Shown one piece after another: positions 38,195-51,301 of a stretch of DNA of 64,000 nt. Under the pieces are notes generated by a model that did no database searches, was not told the DNA's origin, and saw only the letters and a list, made by a program, of their open reading frames with translations. The DNA is from Tyto alba (Eukaryota; Chordata; Aves; Strigiformes; Tytonidae). Each line of letters starts with the position of its first letter. The first letter of the stretch is position 1. The position numbers and the translations under genes were made by a program. The stretch spans positions 17,704,698 through 17,768,697 of the forward strand of contig NW_024881321.1 in the NCBI RefSeq assembly GCF_018691265.1, read 5' to 3'.

Positions 38195-41100
38195 GTCCCT
38201 TTGAATTTACAACAGCCTCCAGTGAACAACATGGATCTCCCTTTTTTGTTGGAGTGATAATATTCAAATGCATTTCACAGTTATTACCAAGCAGTGCCTT
38301 CAATTTCAACCCAAACTTAGAATGTGAATGCTATGAATATTGCAAAATTCACTTGCTGTATATCATTATTTCCACAACTGAACAGAATTTCACTGTGCAG
38401 AGAAGCTGCAGCTCTTGTTAGGTTGCTAGCTTCCACATGGAAAATTTCAGTCTGGAATTTATTAACAAAGCAGAGCCCCTCTTCATACCATAAAGCTTAT
38501 AAACATTAGCATGACTGTGAAGTACTAATCTAATAAATATGCTTAACAAATCTGGCTACTTAATGACAGCAGTTGTAGCAGGGCAATTATTTTCAAAGCA
38601 AGGAAGAAGCTCGGCCCCCCTCCATTGCCACAAGAGCTGCAGTGTCAGATCCCTTCCACCATACAAAGCTACACAAGAAGAATGAACATTATGCACGCTC
38701 GTTAGGAGCGGTCAGTACCTGCTGGTGTGGGCTCCAGTTCAGAAGCACAGGCATGTCCAAGCAAAGCTGTCACCAAACTTTAGTGTCATGAACACCAAAG
38801 GACTTGGGAACAGACTGGGGTGAATGAGTGCAGAAAGATTCCCCTCTCAAAACGTCTGGCAGTGCTGTTGCAGCATTTCCTCAGGGTCGCTTCGTGATAT
38901 CACAGCACAGCCAGAGCTCCACGCAGTAACCGTTATGCTTCAAAAGCCAAGTATTTCCTGACTTTGGGCTTGAAGCACCCGCGTTGCCTCGGATTTGAAT
39001 AATGAGTCCCACTCATGATCTAGCTATGTATACTTAAAAACAAACAAAAGAGAAACAGGATACTATCCAGAAATCAACACCATGTGCTTGGCTAATTAAT
39101 GAGAGTTTGACATCTATCAATTAGAAGCCAGTGCAACATGAGAAAAAATTAGAACAATCGGATATGACTCTCCTTTCAGTTAGTGTTAAGTTGCATGTAC
39201 GCAGGATAAGAGAACCCAGCGACAGCAGTGAAACATGAACAGAGACAAAATAAGCCATGTATCACATCCTGCTGTGTATCAGGCATTCAACACCAAGGTA
39301 AAGTTCTTATCTTGCACAAAAACACACCCAAATGCCAGCCAAAGTGCAGATATCAGTAACTATTCTCAACCAGAAAGAAGGGTGGGAAAGGCAGGGGGAG
39401 GGGGGGAAATGTTTTCTTTTAACTGCTATAAATGTTTTTACTTCCATCCAGTTAGTACAGCATTGCTCATCCATACAGTTTGTACTTCTAAATCTACAGC
39501 AGTCTTCCGCTTCACACACTGGTGACAGTGCTCCACTTCAGTTTAAATGCATGCTTCTGATAAAGAGATAAAAGACCAGCTTAGATTGATTCAATTTATG
39601 CAGTCATACAAGCAATTTGTTGACTTTGTTTATGCTAGAGATATTTAGGAACTAGAACAGAAGAATGTCTCCATCAGCTGACTTCATACCGAAGGAATAC
39701 CAACCATCTTTGCTTTTACAGAAACAAGGAGGATTTGTAGCCAAGAGAAATGCTATCACAAAGGGAAAAGAATAACAGCCAAATTGCTAAGCACTTCTAT
39801 AACACACCTGAACTTAGTGTACTTCTAAAAATATAGTTTAGAAAACACAAAGTCAGGTTCTCGGCAGGCAGTAATAAGCATTGGCCACCAACTCAGATTC
39901 ATTCTGCTTCAAGTCTGAGCTAACACAACACAGGCCCAGTAGCAAGAAAGCTGGAATACAGGGGCTGGCAAAGAAAGACCCAGTGAAAGCAGCTTTTAGA
40001 GCTCCAAGCTGACTATCACCCCTGGCAGCTAGTGCTTTCATATTTCTGCTGTTCTCTACAGGTTCATGAGTTCAAAGAACAGCAACAGAAAACACAAAGA
40101 GCAAGCCAAAAGCCCATTAAAGAATTGCATATAGTAAAGTTTTGCTTTCAGGATACAGTCTTCCTCCTGTTTGCCTGGCCTATATTTTTTTCTAGGTTAC
40201 TGGTCAGGACCCAATTACGTTTGTTTCTAAAGATCTACAACAGAGCAATGCGCTTACTTTACTCTGACATTCAACCTGATGCCATATGTTGGGGAGATCA
40301 CATATTCCTGCAAAGCTGAAGACTACCGCTAAACCAGCCTAAAGAGAGATTTTTAGATAGGTAAGCTAAATAAAATAAAATTAAGTTCTCAAAGTAATTC
40401 TTACTGGAGATTGACCCAGGAATTCCTTGTGCTGTTCTAATATGGTCAACAAGCAGAAAAAAGTCTACCACAGTTGCATAGCTTACATTTAGAGAACCCC
40501 CCACATTCCCTAATTTGCTACTGGAAACCTGTGGATCACCTAACATGTTCTGTGTGCTGCACACACTTAAGATGCTACTCTGCCAAGTATCCAAATTTAA
40601 ATAAGCAGTATAACGACAGAATGTGGATCAAGTTACTTAACAGGAAAGAATGTGTAAGAGTTACAAGATTGTTTGGATGCCTGAGCAGACAACAGATGCC
40701 TTTTTTTTATACTTGTGTGCAAGCATGCTACAGTGGTATATCAAAGAACTTCAATGACAGCAGTGACAGCATAGCCCAACAGGAACATTATTTTAAATAA
40801 GGAAGGTTTTTGCATTCAGTATTTTGCTCCTATGTTAAGGCCAATCAGACTGATGCTTTTCCACTTCCAGATAGAGCTCACACTCACACTGCTTTAATAC
40901 TCTGCAACCCGTAAAAGTGTCAGTACAGAGCTCTCTTGACAATCCTTATGTTTTTCAATATGCAGAATAGTAAGTCTCAATTCACCTACTAGTTACATAC
41001 TCCAAGCACATGCAAGTATTTTCAAGTTTGTTTCCAAGTTCAGGACAGAGTTCCCAGTGAAATATTTTAGCAAAGTACAGCTTGCTTGTAACATCAGTTC

Positions 41101-44100
41101 ACCTTAAACTTTCCAACTGCTTTAAACCAGGTTTTTCCAAACTATGAAAGCACAAATTCAGATATTAACCAGGAATTTTATCCTGAAAACTCTGCATGTT
41201 TAATATAATTTGGCACTTTATTTTGTAGTAAGAGGTTTATTAAAGAAGACATTTTTAAAAACTCCATCATATTTAACACATACCCTATTTTTAAAAGGGC
41301 ATGCCTGAGAAGATAAGGCTGTCATGTGGACAGTCCCAAACAATTAATACATTCTCTGCATTTGTTTCCTACTGGGGGGGAAAAAGAAAAAAAAAAGCTA
41401 GTTGGGAGAGCTCATTGAAGTGTTTTGCCCATTTATGGTCACTATCCACTTCTCAAATACAGATCAGAAGATAGCAAACTTAATTTTAGCAGATTTAAAG
41501 TGCAAGTGCTAAGACTGAAATAAGTGCTCCATGCACGTTTAAGAATACGACAGAGTTTTTTAATTCAGTAGTTTTTGACAGAAGTGGTCAAGATTTTAAT
41601 TTTAAAAAATGAACTAACATGTTGATTCACTATGAGACAAACACACCTTGGAAAGTTTGGTTTGCCCTAGTCAAGAGATCAAGGTTTCAGAATTCCTACA
41701 GGCCAGACCCTTGGCAACTCCCGCAGTGAGTATCAGCCCAGATTTGGTTGAAGACTATGTGCATCTGATTTCCATGGATGCCATCACCTTTATAACTTAA
41801 TTGCTACAATAACCACCTCCTCCTGCTATCGCTGAAGGAAAAGATGGCAAGTGGCTAGTAATTCAGCATTCATTCTGGCAGATGGGAAAAATTACAGACT
41901 CTATTCAGCCTAAAAGATCTATCGGGTGTCTATATATTTGGTCCCAAAAAAGTCAGACACTTGAATAACTTGTAGCCCCCTTACTAGAAGTTCCTCGATG
42001 ACATGAAAACAAGGAGTTAGGTTTTTTCCTATTTGATATTTTCCCAGAAACTCTTGGCTGCAGTATTCAGAAGTTTCAAATTAACTTCCCTTAAAAAGGG
42101 TTCTGTGTACAGAAAGGTAGACACCAAAAAGAGTCAAGCAGCAGGTGACACTGCAACAGAGATACAAAAAATAGATTACTGAGTTCAAGACTCCTTTTCT
42201 CAAAAGAACTTTTACTAAGAAACTGTGAAAGACAATTGCATATGATATCAGATAATGTGCATGGAGTAGAAAAAAACAAAACCAGACCGTAACCTAACAG
42301 CCTTTCAACAGCTTCACCCCACCAAGTAACATTCATTAGTGTTCTAGTATTTTGGAAATACACACCTGGACAACTTCCAGCTTGTCCAGTAATCTAAATG
42401 TTCACAAGAACAACTGTATTATCTTGTGACAGTACCAAATGCCTAAGCAATGAGTAGTACAAGTCATTTTTCCCAGATAAAAAACAGTAAACAACCCTAT
42501 CATAAACACAGCGAAAGAGGATTTCAAAGCCATATTGATCCAGATGCTAAATCCTCAACCACTTTGAAACCAGGTGCCGGGCAGAGCAGGGAGCTTCCAC
42601 CTAACTAGACTTTGTCCAGCACTGAAGTTGTGAATCATCATTTTGCCCAACGGAGACAGATCAATAGTGAATACCATGTCTGAAGGCAGAGCTAGAACAT
42701 CACAAAACACCAAGCGCTACTGTCACTGGGAGCCACAGTAGTCTAATCTTGTCAGTCACTGTTAAAAATACTAAGATGTCATCAACTGCTTATGTTAGAT
42801 GTGAAAATAATTCAATACAGGTAGATAGCTATGGTGTTCAAAAATAAATCCATACAGACACAGCTGAATGGGTAATTCCGATTTATTAGCTGAAAGTAAT
42901 TAACTGCATGGTTGTTTTACTTTTTCACACAGAATTCCAAAAGAGCTACAGAGTTATTATTAATAATAAAAAAATAAACCAGTCCACAAGACCTAGGGGC
43001 AACAGAAAAGGAAATGCTTGCCAAGAAAGCTTTAAGACAAATGAGTCAATGAAGTAAAGACACAGTAAGGCCCTTTCAAAGGAACAGCTTCATAAGGTGA
43101 GACTCTTGCACCAATAGTGATATACATGCTGAATAATCTAAAGGCTTGATAAAGACCCATGAGAGCATTTGCATATATTTCCCAAAAGCCTGTGAGATTT
43201 TGTTTTGGTTATGAACCTGAGTTCTATAAAACTGTAGGGGAAAAAGGGAGCATAAAAGCATTCAGTTACTGTGTAAAGAAGAAAACACAACAGGTGATGA
43301 ATACAGAGAAGCAAAATGGATGGGAAGGAGTTGTTTCTGAGGGTACGCAGAGTTTCTGCTTGGTTTTTAGGCAACATTTTCATATACCTCAGGTGAAGTA
43401 ACTTTTGCAGAACTTCACTAATTGCTACTCATAGATACTACTTGTTTCAGTACTGCTAATCTCTATTTTCTCAATTTAGTATGTTTGGTACATGCTAGAG
43501 ATTTCTGAGCCTGACAGCACAAACTGTAAGATTTAGGGAACCAGCATTTGGAATTGGCTTGAGTCTCATGTCCTAGCAATACAATCACAAATATACACAG
43601 GATTTCCAGAATCTAAATTCATTATTAAAGCACACCAAAGCCCACACTGCTTCGCCTTCTGTGGCAGCACCTTCATCTTACTAGTACTATTAGCACATCT
43701 TACTTGGGTACTTATATCTTAAAGTACATTCCCTGCATGTAAATGAGAAGGGCAACACAGCCCCAGTGTCTACAGCTTGACAAAAATATGCTTAGATGTA
43801 ACATGGCAGTCCCCATGATGTGGCCTCTGTCTGGCTTGGAAACAACTCCCATTTCTGGGCTGATGCGGGGAGGGATGAGAAGGGAAAAGTGGTTTTGCTG
43901 CTGACACAACAGCATTCTCATGACATTGAAATAAGTTATTTTGAAGGATAATATAAATCCCACTCATTTAAGATTACCACAGGAGTTCTTCAATTATTTC
44001 AGCTAAGGTATTACTTGTCATGCTCAGCTTCAATCTAAGCAAGATACAGCTTAAAATAACTTAAGTATGTGAGTTCTTTCATAAAAGATGACTTTTTTTC

Positions 44101-45180
44101 TGGACTGATGAACTTAGAGCTCAGTTTATCCATAATTTTGTCATTCTACAGTTGAAGCTCTTTTTTACTTAAAGCAGCCCAGATTATGAAATACTTCAGT
44201 CTGCAACTGAAAGTCAGTTTGCTCATGAGAATTAGCAGTGAACGTGTAACTATTAACAGAAATTGGAAAATAAGCTCCCCTGAGGACTGAACTTCATTCC
44301 TCCCGCCCATCAACTCTCCCTCCCTTGGGGGAGTTCAGCCTATCTGGGAATTATCTACATTAGGAATTTATTCTTGATCGTGCCTGGATGTCCTGTTCTC
44401 ACTGAAGTCAAGGCTGAAACTTGTTTTGCAAAGCCAGTGAGGAAACGTGTCAGTTGTACCAATAAGAGCGAGCACATCTAATAACGTATCTGTTCTGTGC
44501 TTCCCAGCATCATGTCTAGGAAGGCAAAATATGTCTTACTTACCAAGCTTCAGTCTTTTGTATGGTGTAATTTGCAAGCATGCCTTCCAATTTCATCTGT
44601 GACACTCATAAGGGCTTCCAAAACAATTCCATACATTTCTACATGGTAGACCAGTACACTTCAGGGAGGAACAACAGAAATCTCAGCTTCAAGGGTTATC
44701 CCAAACATGACAGAAATATGCAACACTGGTTAGATTTGTTATTCTCTAGGGAGTTTTTAAAGTATTTGGCATAGTCCCAGATGGTGTAGTTTCTGTTTGC
44801 TCATGAGCTCTCAGGGAACTGAAACTAGCATAGGATACAAGTTGGTTCACCTCTGTGCTTTTGCTCTCAGAAAAACTTAACATCTTGCATAAATTAGGTA
44901 AATTTAAAGTGGATTTATGATACAATGAAGTAGGTGTAACAGATTCATAGTTTATCAAGAAAATTTTGTTAGAACTATAAAAATTCAAGAATTAATATGG
45001 GCAGTCAGCTAAAAGCAAAATCTGAAAAATATACAATTCATTTGGGAAGCCAATTAAATTCACAGAGCAAGTGGAGTTTAGTGCATGGGGATTTACATTA
45101 ATAGAAATGAGTAAAACCAAATATATTAACATCTCCATATTTTTAGATGAACAGAAGCCAAGTTGACCCAAGTAGAAATC

Positions 45181-45270
45181 TTTTTTTTGTTTGGAGTTTT
45201 ATTGTTTTGGGTTTGGGGGTTGATTTTTTTGTTTGTTTGTTTGGTTGTTTTTTTTTTTTTTTTTTTTTTT
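45181..45270. repeat. T-rich simple repeat
   Basis: About 90 bases of T with G interruptions, ending in an uninterrupted run of 23 T. Similar to 7551-7674 and 24578-24662. Confidence 0.92.
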
Positions 45271-48200
45271 AAGTGGAGAGTACCACTATAAGAGGATTAT
45301 AATGAACTGGAGTAAACAATGACAAAATTATAAGTGAAAGTAGTAGAAAAACATAAGAACAGACATGTTTGCTCCCAAATCCAGTACTTGGTAAGTAAAT
45401 AATTTCAATATGGTATATGAGAGCCGCTTTCTGCAGTGTTGCAACATGCTTAGTCCAGGCTGCTCTCCATAGATACTGGAACCTACATCTCATAAAGAGA
45501 TTTTTACATCCTATTTCCCTTCATGGGAACACTGGGAATGACTAGCTCAGACTTGGATGTTCAGTGTAACATCATACTAAAAGTACTGCATTTCTGAAGA
45601 GTTTATGAGGTAATGTAAAAGAAGCCTCTACTGCCTCTACTACAGCTAGCCTGTGTTTCATAGTGTGCAGAGTGGAGATGTCCATTTTTCTGGATTTCAT
45701 CTGTGATGTTATTTTTTCAACATGCTGCTTCTCCCCAAGCAGCTAAGAAGTCTGATAGGACCGATTTTATGCCAAGGTCTTTATGCTTATCAGAATCCTT
45801 GTTCAGCCTGTCCAACTGCTTCAAAGATGCATCACATATAAACACCAGTCTTGGAACTAAACAATTTGGCATTTCTCACCAGCACGTGACATTTGAGAAA
45901 CTGTATTACTATCCATTAGTAGCAGCTTCATGATGATTGTTAGCCTAATTTATTTAGATGATGCCGGCTCTGAGGCTGACCATAGTGGACAGGGGTTCTA
46001 GAAGGACACAGAGTTGCTGCAAGGACTCTAAAGCTCAACACCATTTTTTTTATATATACGGTAAAAAATGTTACTGAACAGCAAATTTAAAGCTTTTGCC
46101 CTGTTTTTGTATTAAGAACACAAGAAGAAAACACTTCAAGCACCCACCAGAAATCAATCCATGTTAAGAACATACTGAAATAAGAGCTTACCAAAGCAAA
46201 AAAAAAAAGAAAAAAGTCTGTTACCTACAAATTTAGTTAATTATGAGGACATAGAACAAAGCCCATTATAAGTTGCGGGATAGACAGGTCTGAAATTTTT
46301 AAGTACAACTAAGGAATAATAGCCTTTTGAGTTTAAAAAAATAAAAATATTATTCAAAGCTGAGTGCTCATGACTTCTGGAAATCAGTCACTAGTTTAAG
46401 TGGATAAATAGGTAAGTTAGAGACTAATTTCAAGGTAGCACTTCAAAGAGACACATTAGGTAATAACAGATACACATCATGTAACAACATCCTGGTATTA
46501 TACTGAGTGTTCTTTAAGTGACATGAAGGTGAAATATAGGATTTAAGAAACACAAGGCTTATTTCCAATGGCAAATATCTAAATACTGTAAGATTCAGAT
46601 ACTGGCAAAAAATAGTAGCACTGCCTATTGTTCTATTTGTTTTCTCCGTACCTATCAATATAGGCAGGAAATTAAGATCAAACTGAGGTCATGCTGCTGT
46701 AATATACGTTGACTGTAATAAATATTTTACCAGAAATAAACAAGGCAGAGTCATCTTTGCAGGTAACTTTTCCAAGAGTCCTGTATTGTTAATACATAGC
46801 TATGCCAATTGCTTGCTGCACATTTCCAAGCAGGTAAGAATCATTCATGATATACAAGCTCCACAAATAGCTCCACCTCAGTAAAACCTGATGGATACAC
46901 ACTTGTCACTCAGAAATCAGGATTTCCCCCCTAAACTTACACATAAGTACATCTTATATCCTAGCCTAGAAATTTACAGTAAAAGAGCTGGTTTTTAATG
47001 CATGTTCTAAGTTCTGTTTTTTTAGGGTTTTATTTACCATGCTTGTCAGGGGGGAAAGAAAGCACCTGAAGCTATAGGAGCTGTCAAATCCTCAGGCCTG
47101 ATATTCTGGTATACACTAGTTAAACTTTTACAAATCACTTATGATGTTAAAATACGGAAGAATACAGCACTTTGGATTCTGCAGTTCTCAGAAGGAACTT
47201 ACTTGGAAGCTGAACTCATGGTTCATGCAGCTGACAGCTCAGTAATACCCAGTAAGTACTGATACAGTTCTGGTCCTCTCCAAGCAGAGTTTTGCCTTCA
47301 GAGCAAGGCCTGCTATTTTAAGGTGTGAAATTGGTTTGGGGAAGAGATTAAAAGAGCAAGCAATTCCAGCTGCTAAAAGCACACACTTGCTGTCAACCCT
47401 AAAACTCCCAAGCATCTATCAAAACTGCAGTGGACAAAACAGCATGATTAGAAAGCTTCAAATTTACAAGAATAATTAACCGAGCGATGACAAGAGGACA
47501 GATCAAACTCCTACCAGAAGGGGACCCCCCCTAAATGATTGGTCCTTAGAAGGGTTCCTACGTGCAGCTGGGAAGGAAGAGATGTACCTGGAAGTTGAGA
47601 TGCTGAGGAGCTTCCCCACCACCACCTCCCCAGTATTTTCTCAAGATACCACACCAAAAATGTTTACTAATTATTTATTGTTATAACTGCACACAAATAC
47701 GATTGTGGACAATTTCTTCAAGGATTGGCTGGATGCTCACACCCACAGAAGGTAAGAATGTACTTCCACATACTCATTTACAAAAACCACCAAGTTTTGC
47801 TACCATAGCTTTACCCAGAGCATTCACAGGATTTGTGGGCAGGCTTTCCCCAAATACACATTAAGAACTGCAGCTATGAGACTCTACCCAGCAGTTCCTG
47901 CTCATGAAGTTTCAAAGCTCTCAAATCCCTAGACAATTTTAAGCCTAATAGACTGAATAAGTGAGGGAACTCATCTCTGTAATACAACAGCTCCCTCCAT
48001 CACATTAACAACAAAGCTGTATTTATATTATTTCACTGCTTATCTGAACACCAGCATGTGCTATCTAGCAAAACACACACCACACTTCCATAATAAAACA
48101 CCCCCATGCTAAGGCAGCCTTACACCTTTCCACCAGGATGTGAACACGTATCCTGAGCCCCATTACAAGCACCACAGAAACAGCTGATTTCACGTTATGT

Positions 48201-48802
48201 ACGCAGCTTGGATTTAATCAGCAACAACTCAGCAAAGCCTCCACACACCAAGCCTGAAAGAGCACTAGGTGAAGAGCCAAACGTTTTCAGACGGTTGCTG
48301 CTTACATAGCGTATTAACACAGAATTAATTAATCAAATTGTGTATTGTGTTTCAGTCTTGCATTTACTTTGATCACCTAAGATGACAAGTGAGGTCAAAA
48401 TAGATGTGATGATGGCAGAGACAGCCCAAGAAGAAACAAGGGATCCAGTACTTAGTTGTGGTATGTTTGTTGTTCCTCCCCCCCCATTTTCTGAATGCAA
48501 ATTGCAAAATGAGTGCAAACTCTTCATGTTTTCCCCTGAAAAGCTAAATTTCCTCAGCTTCAATACTTTCTGCTGTTGCAACCTTGTGCCAGCTGCAGTC
48601 AACAAGAATTATCAGAGGCCCCACAAAATTAGCTTATAGGGCTGAAGGAAATCCTGCACACAGGGAAAAGGGACATGTCAGAATAATTAAGACCTCAGGT
48701 TTACCTTTGGAAGTAGATACTTCTAACTACTCTGACCTCTCCAAAAAGCCGCACTGAGGTTTAGGAGCCTGTAACCTCCTCTCAGCTAATTAAAAATTGG
48801 AT

Positions 48803-49569
48803 TGTGTACTGGGTGTAGGTGACAAGGTTTTAGTAGCAGAGGGGCAGCCCCTGTGCGGGGAGGCCGGGGCTGCCCCGGGCCGGGCACAGCCGGGTCCAGC
48901 TCCAACCCACCCACCGCAGGGCACCGCTCGGCCCCTCTGCCGGGGTGGTGGTGTCTTGGGCTAAAGGAATTTAAGAAAGGGCAAAAAAGTGCCACACAGT
49001 TCAGAGCAAGGAAGAAAGCGTGAGGAACATCCCTGCAGACCCCAGGGTGAGGGGAGAAGGAAGGGGAGGAGGTGCTCCATGGTGGAGCAGAGGTTCCCCT
49101 GCAGCTCACCGAGGAGACCGCACTGGAGCAGGCTCTCGTGATGGGAACTGCCACCCGTGGGGGACCCACGCTGAAGGAGGGGAACAGTGTGAGGAGGAAG
49201 AGAGGAGCTGTTATGGACTGACCCCAACCCTCATTCCCCATGCCCTTGCGCTGCTTGGGGGTGGAGGAAGGAGAGAAGCTGGGAATGAAGGCGTGAAATT
49301 GAGTTTGGAAAAAAGGGGTGGATAGGGGGAAGGTGGTTTATGTTTTGTCTTTGTTTCTCAACATCCAAATATATTTTAATTGGGAAGAGATTAAATTAAT
49401 CTTTCCCAAGTCAAGTCTGTTTTGCCCATGATGGTAATTAGTAAACAATCTCCCTGTCTTTGCCTCAGTCCACAAGCTTTTCCATTCTATTTTCACCTCC
49501 ATCTGGTTGGGGTAGGGGTGCAGGAGGCTGGGTGGGTGTCTAGCTGCTGGCCAAGGTTAACCTACTATA
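48803..49569 (+). mobile_element. Probable endogenous-retrovirus LTR (solo, degraded)
   Basis: This 767-base block is GC-rich against AT-rich flanks and matches, in order and spacing of landmarks, an LTR-type repeat I recall from many bird genomes. The left end resembles TGTATTGGGT followed by GGCAAGGTTTTGGTAGCAG. Inside are CACCAAGGT-like, GGAGGAGGTGCTCCA, GAGCAGAGGTTCCCCTGCAG, CCCGTGGGGGACCCACGCTG, ACCCCATTCCCC-like and CCCAAGTCAAGTCTGTTTTG landmarks. The right end resembles CCAAGGTCAACCCACCACA. It begins TG and ends TA where CA is expected. It is shorter than the full repeat as I remember it, so internal units seem deleted. No retroviral internal region adjoins it, hence solo. No clear target-site duplication was found. 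It lies antisense to TBC1D4. Family (ERVL-like or other) is uncertain. Open frames within it are not genes. Confidence 0.72.
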
Positions 49570-50840
49570 GACAGTTAAAAAACAGAGATACTTATCATTT
49601 GCATTACTATCCACGTGCTGCTAAATAAACTTACTTTTTTTGTTTTCTTCAAACACAGCCTGGTTTTACATCTAGATTTTTCAGACTGTTACACAGCATA
49701 GCATGGATGACCAATGCTGTAGGTCACTGAACTGAAAAGCCAATACAAGCCCTACCACGTGCCTTTGCTACTGGTGTCCAACTGACAGACACACTGAGGG
49801 GGCAGACTTCAAATGTTAATACAGAAAATTAACACTTGGCAACCAGTAATGCTGCCTCCATGCCTGCTGCTTAGAGCAGCATCTCAGTTCCAGGCCTCAA
49901 GGCGCACACCACTTCTTTTATTCTAACTTGAGATATTTGCAACTTAACCTTTACATTTTTACATCAACAGCCAGATTCAGCTGAGTGTCTTGGCTAAGAC
50001 ACTTTTTTTCAAATGAGGTCCTAAAGTCATCAAGGAAGGGGTCAAGAAACACCCACATGCAAAGGTGCAGTAAATAAACATTGCAACATGCACAAGGGAC
50101 CTTAAGAGTGCTTGGCAAAGGAACAGAGATGTGGCCATGAGGCTACAATGCCCATCCTCATTCCTATTGTTTTGCTATATTCCCAGGGTTCAGTGAGGAC
50201 CCTCTGCAAGTGCTTTTAATTTTAAAAGCAGAAGCTACTAAAGTATTCCTCATTTTATCCTGAAGGGAAAAAAAAAAAAGAATGTTTACTACAGTGTTCA
50301 TTATATTTACAAATGCAATTTCATTTCTTTGGCAGATCTCTGAAGTAAGTTTGCCAGTAAAAGGTTAACGTTACAATATTGAATTTGTTAGACTCTAACT
50401 GCTTGGGGGAAAACGAAGAACTTGCTTTACTGAAACACTCAAGAATGAGATGAAAAATTGAGACCTCTGCTCTTTCTGGCAGTAAATTCTCCCCTGCCTC
50501 AGCAGCTTCTCCATTATTGTAAAGATGCAGACTTTAATCTCTCTCCTTTCAAGGCCATGTCCAGAAGAGTCCAGATAGACTGATCAACCATTTCTAGTCA
50601 GCAGGTCTCAATGAAGGGTCAGAGGGTCTTCCCCTGCAATATCAGAGTTTTAAATGCCTACATAGATTCATCTGATCTAAACTATGCGGTAAGATTTCTA
50701 TAAAGTAATTGCAAAGGCTATTCAGTAGAACAAGAAAAAAAAAGACAATTTTTTCATGAGAATTAGTGCCACTGTGTTAAAGCTTTTTCTGTATCAGAAT
50801 GTTTAAACAACAGCAGCTTAGCTATAAAGGTCAAAAGGGC

Positions 50841-50918
50841 TTGTTGTTTGTTTTTGGTGTTTTGTTTGTTTTTTTTTTTTTTTTTTCTTTCTTTCTTTGG
50901 GTTTTTTTTTGGGGGGGG
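50841..50918. repeat. T-rich simple repeat with (TTTC)n and G run
   Basis: T runs with G interruptions, then three TTTC units, then T8 or more and a run of eight G. Confidence 0.9.
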
Positions 50919-51260
50919 TGGAATGGGTAGATTTGTTTTCTGCTTTTAAGTTGGTTACTTTTTCTCACCTAACCCCTGACAGTTGAAGTAACTCATCTGC
51001 TCCTTGGAAAGACTACTTTTTTTTGGTCCTTCTGTCCTACATGTTGACTAGGAAGCTAGAAAGGAAATTCCCTTCGTTTTCCTTGCTAGCAGTGGAGAGG
51101 AGGAGCAAACGGAAATAAGCTTGATCAAATGCTGGCCTTTCATGCTAGTTTATCATTTAAACAAAAAGATCTTTGCTGTAATGTGACAGAAAAATGGAGT
51201 GCAAGTATTCTGGAGTTTGTTATAGTCTGTCTAAATTTAAAAGATCTACTTCTAGCTGAC

Positions 51261-51301
51261 TTTTTTTAAAAAAATAAAAAAAAAAAATAAAACCAACAAA
51301 A
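51261..51301. repeat. T7/A-rich low-complexity tract
   Basis: Seven T followed directly by about 30 bases of A with T interruptions, giving a short T/A inverted arrangement. Confidence 0.85.

Noticed and set aside
48786..49325. Several open frames on both strands in the GC-rich block
   Set aside because: They lie in the LTR-like repeat and result from its GC-rich composition; no retroviral protein motif was seen.
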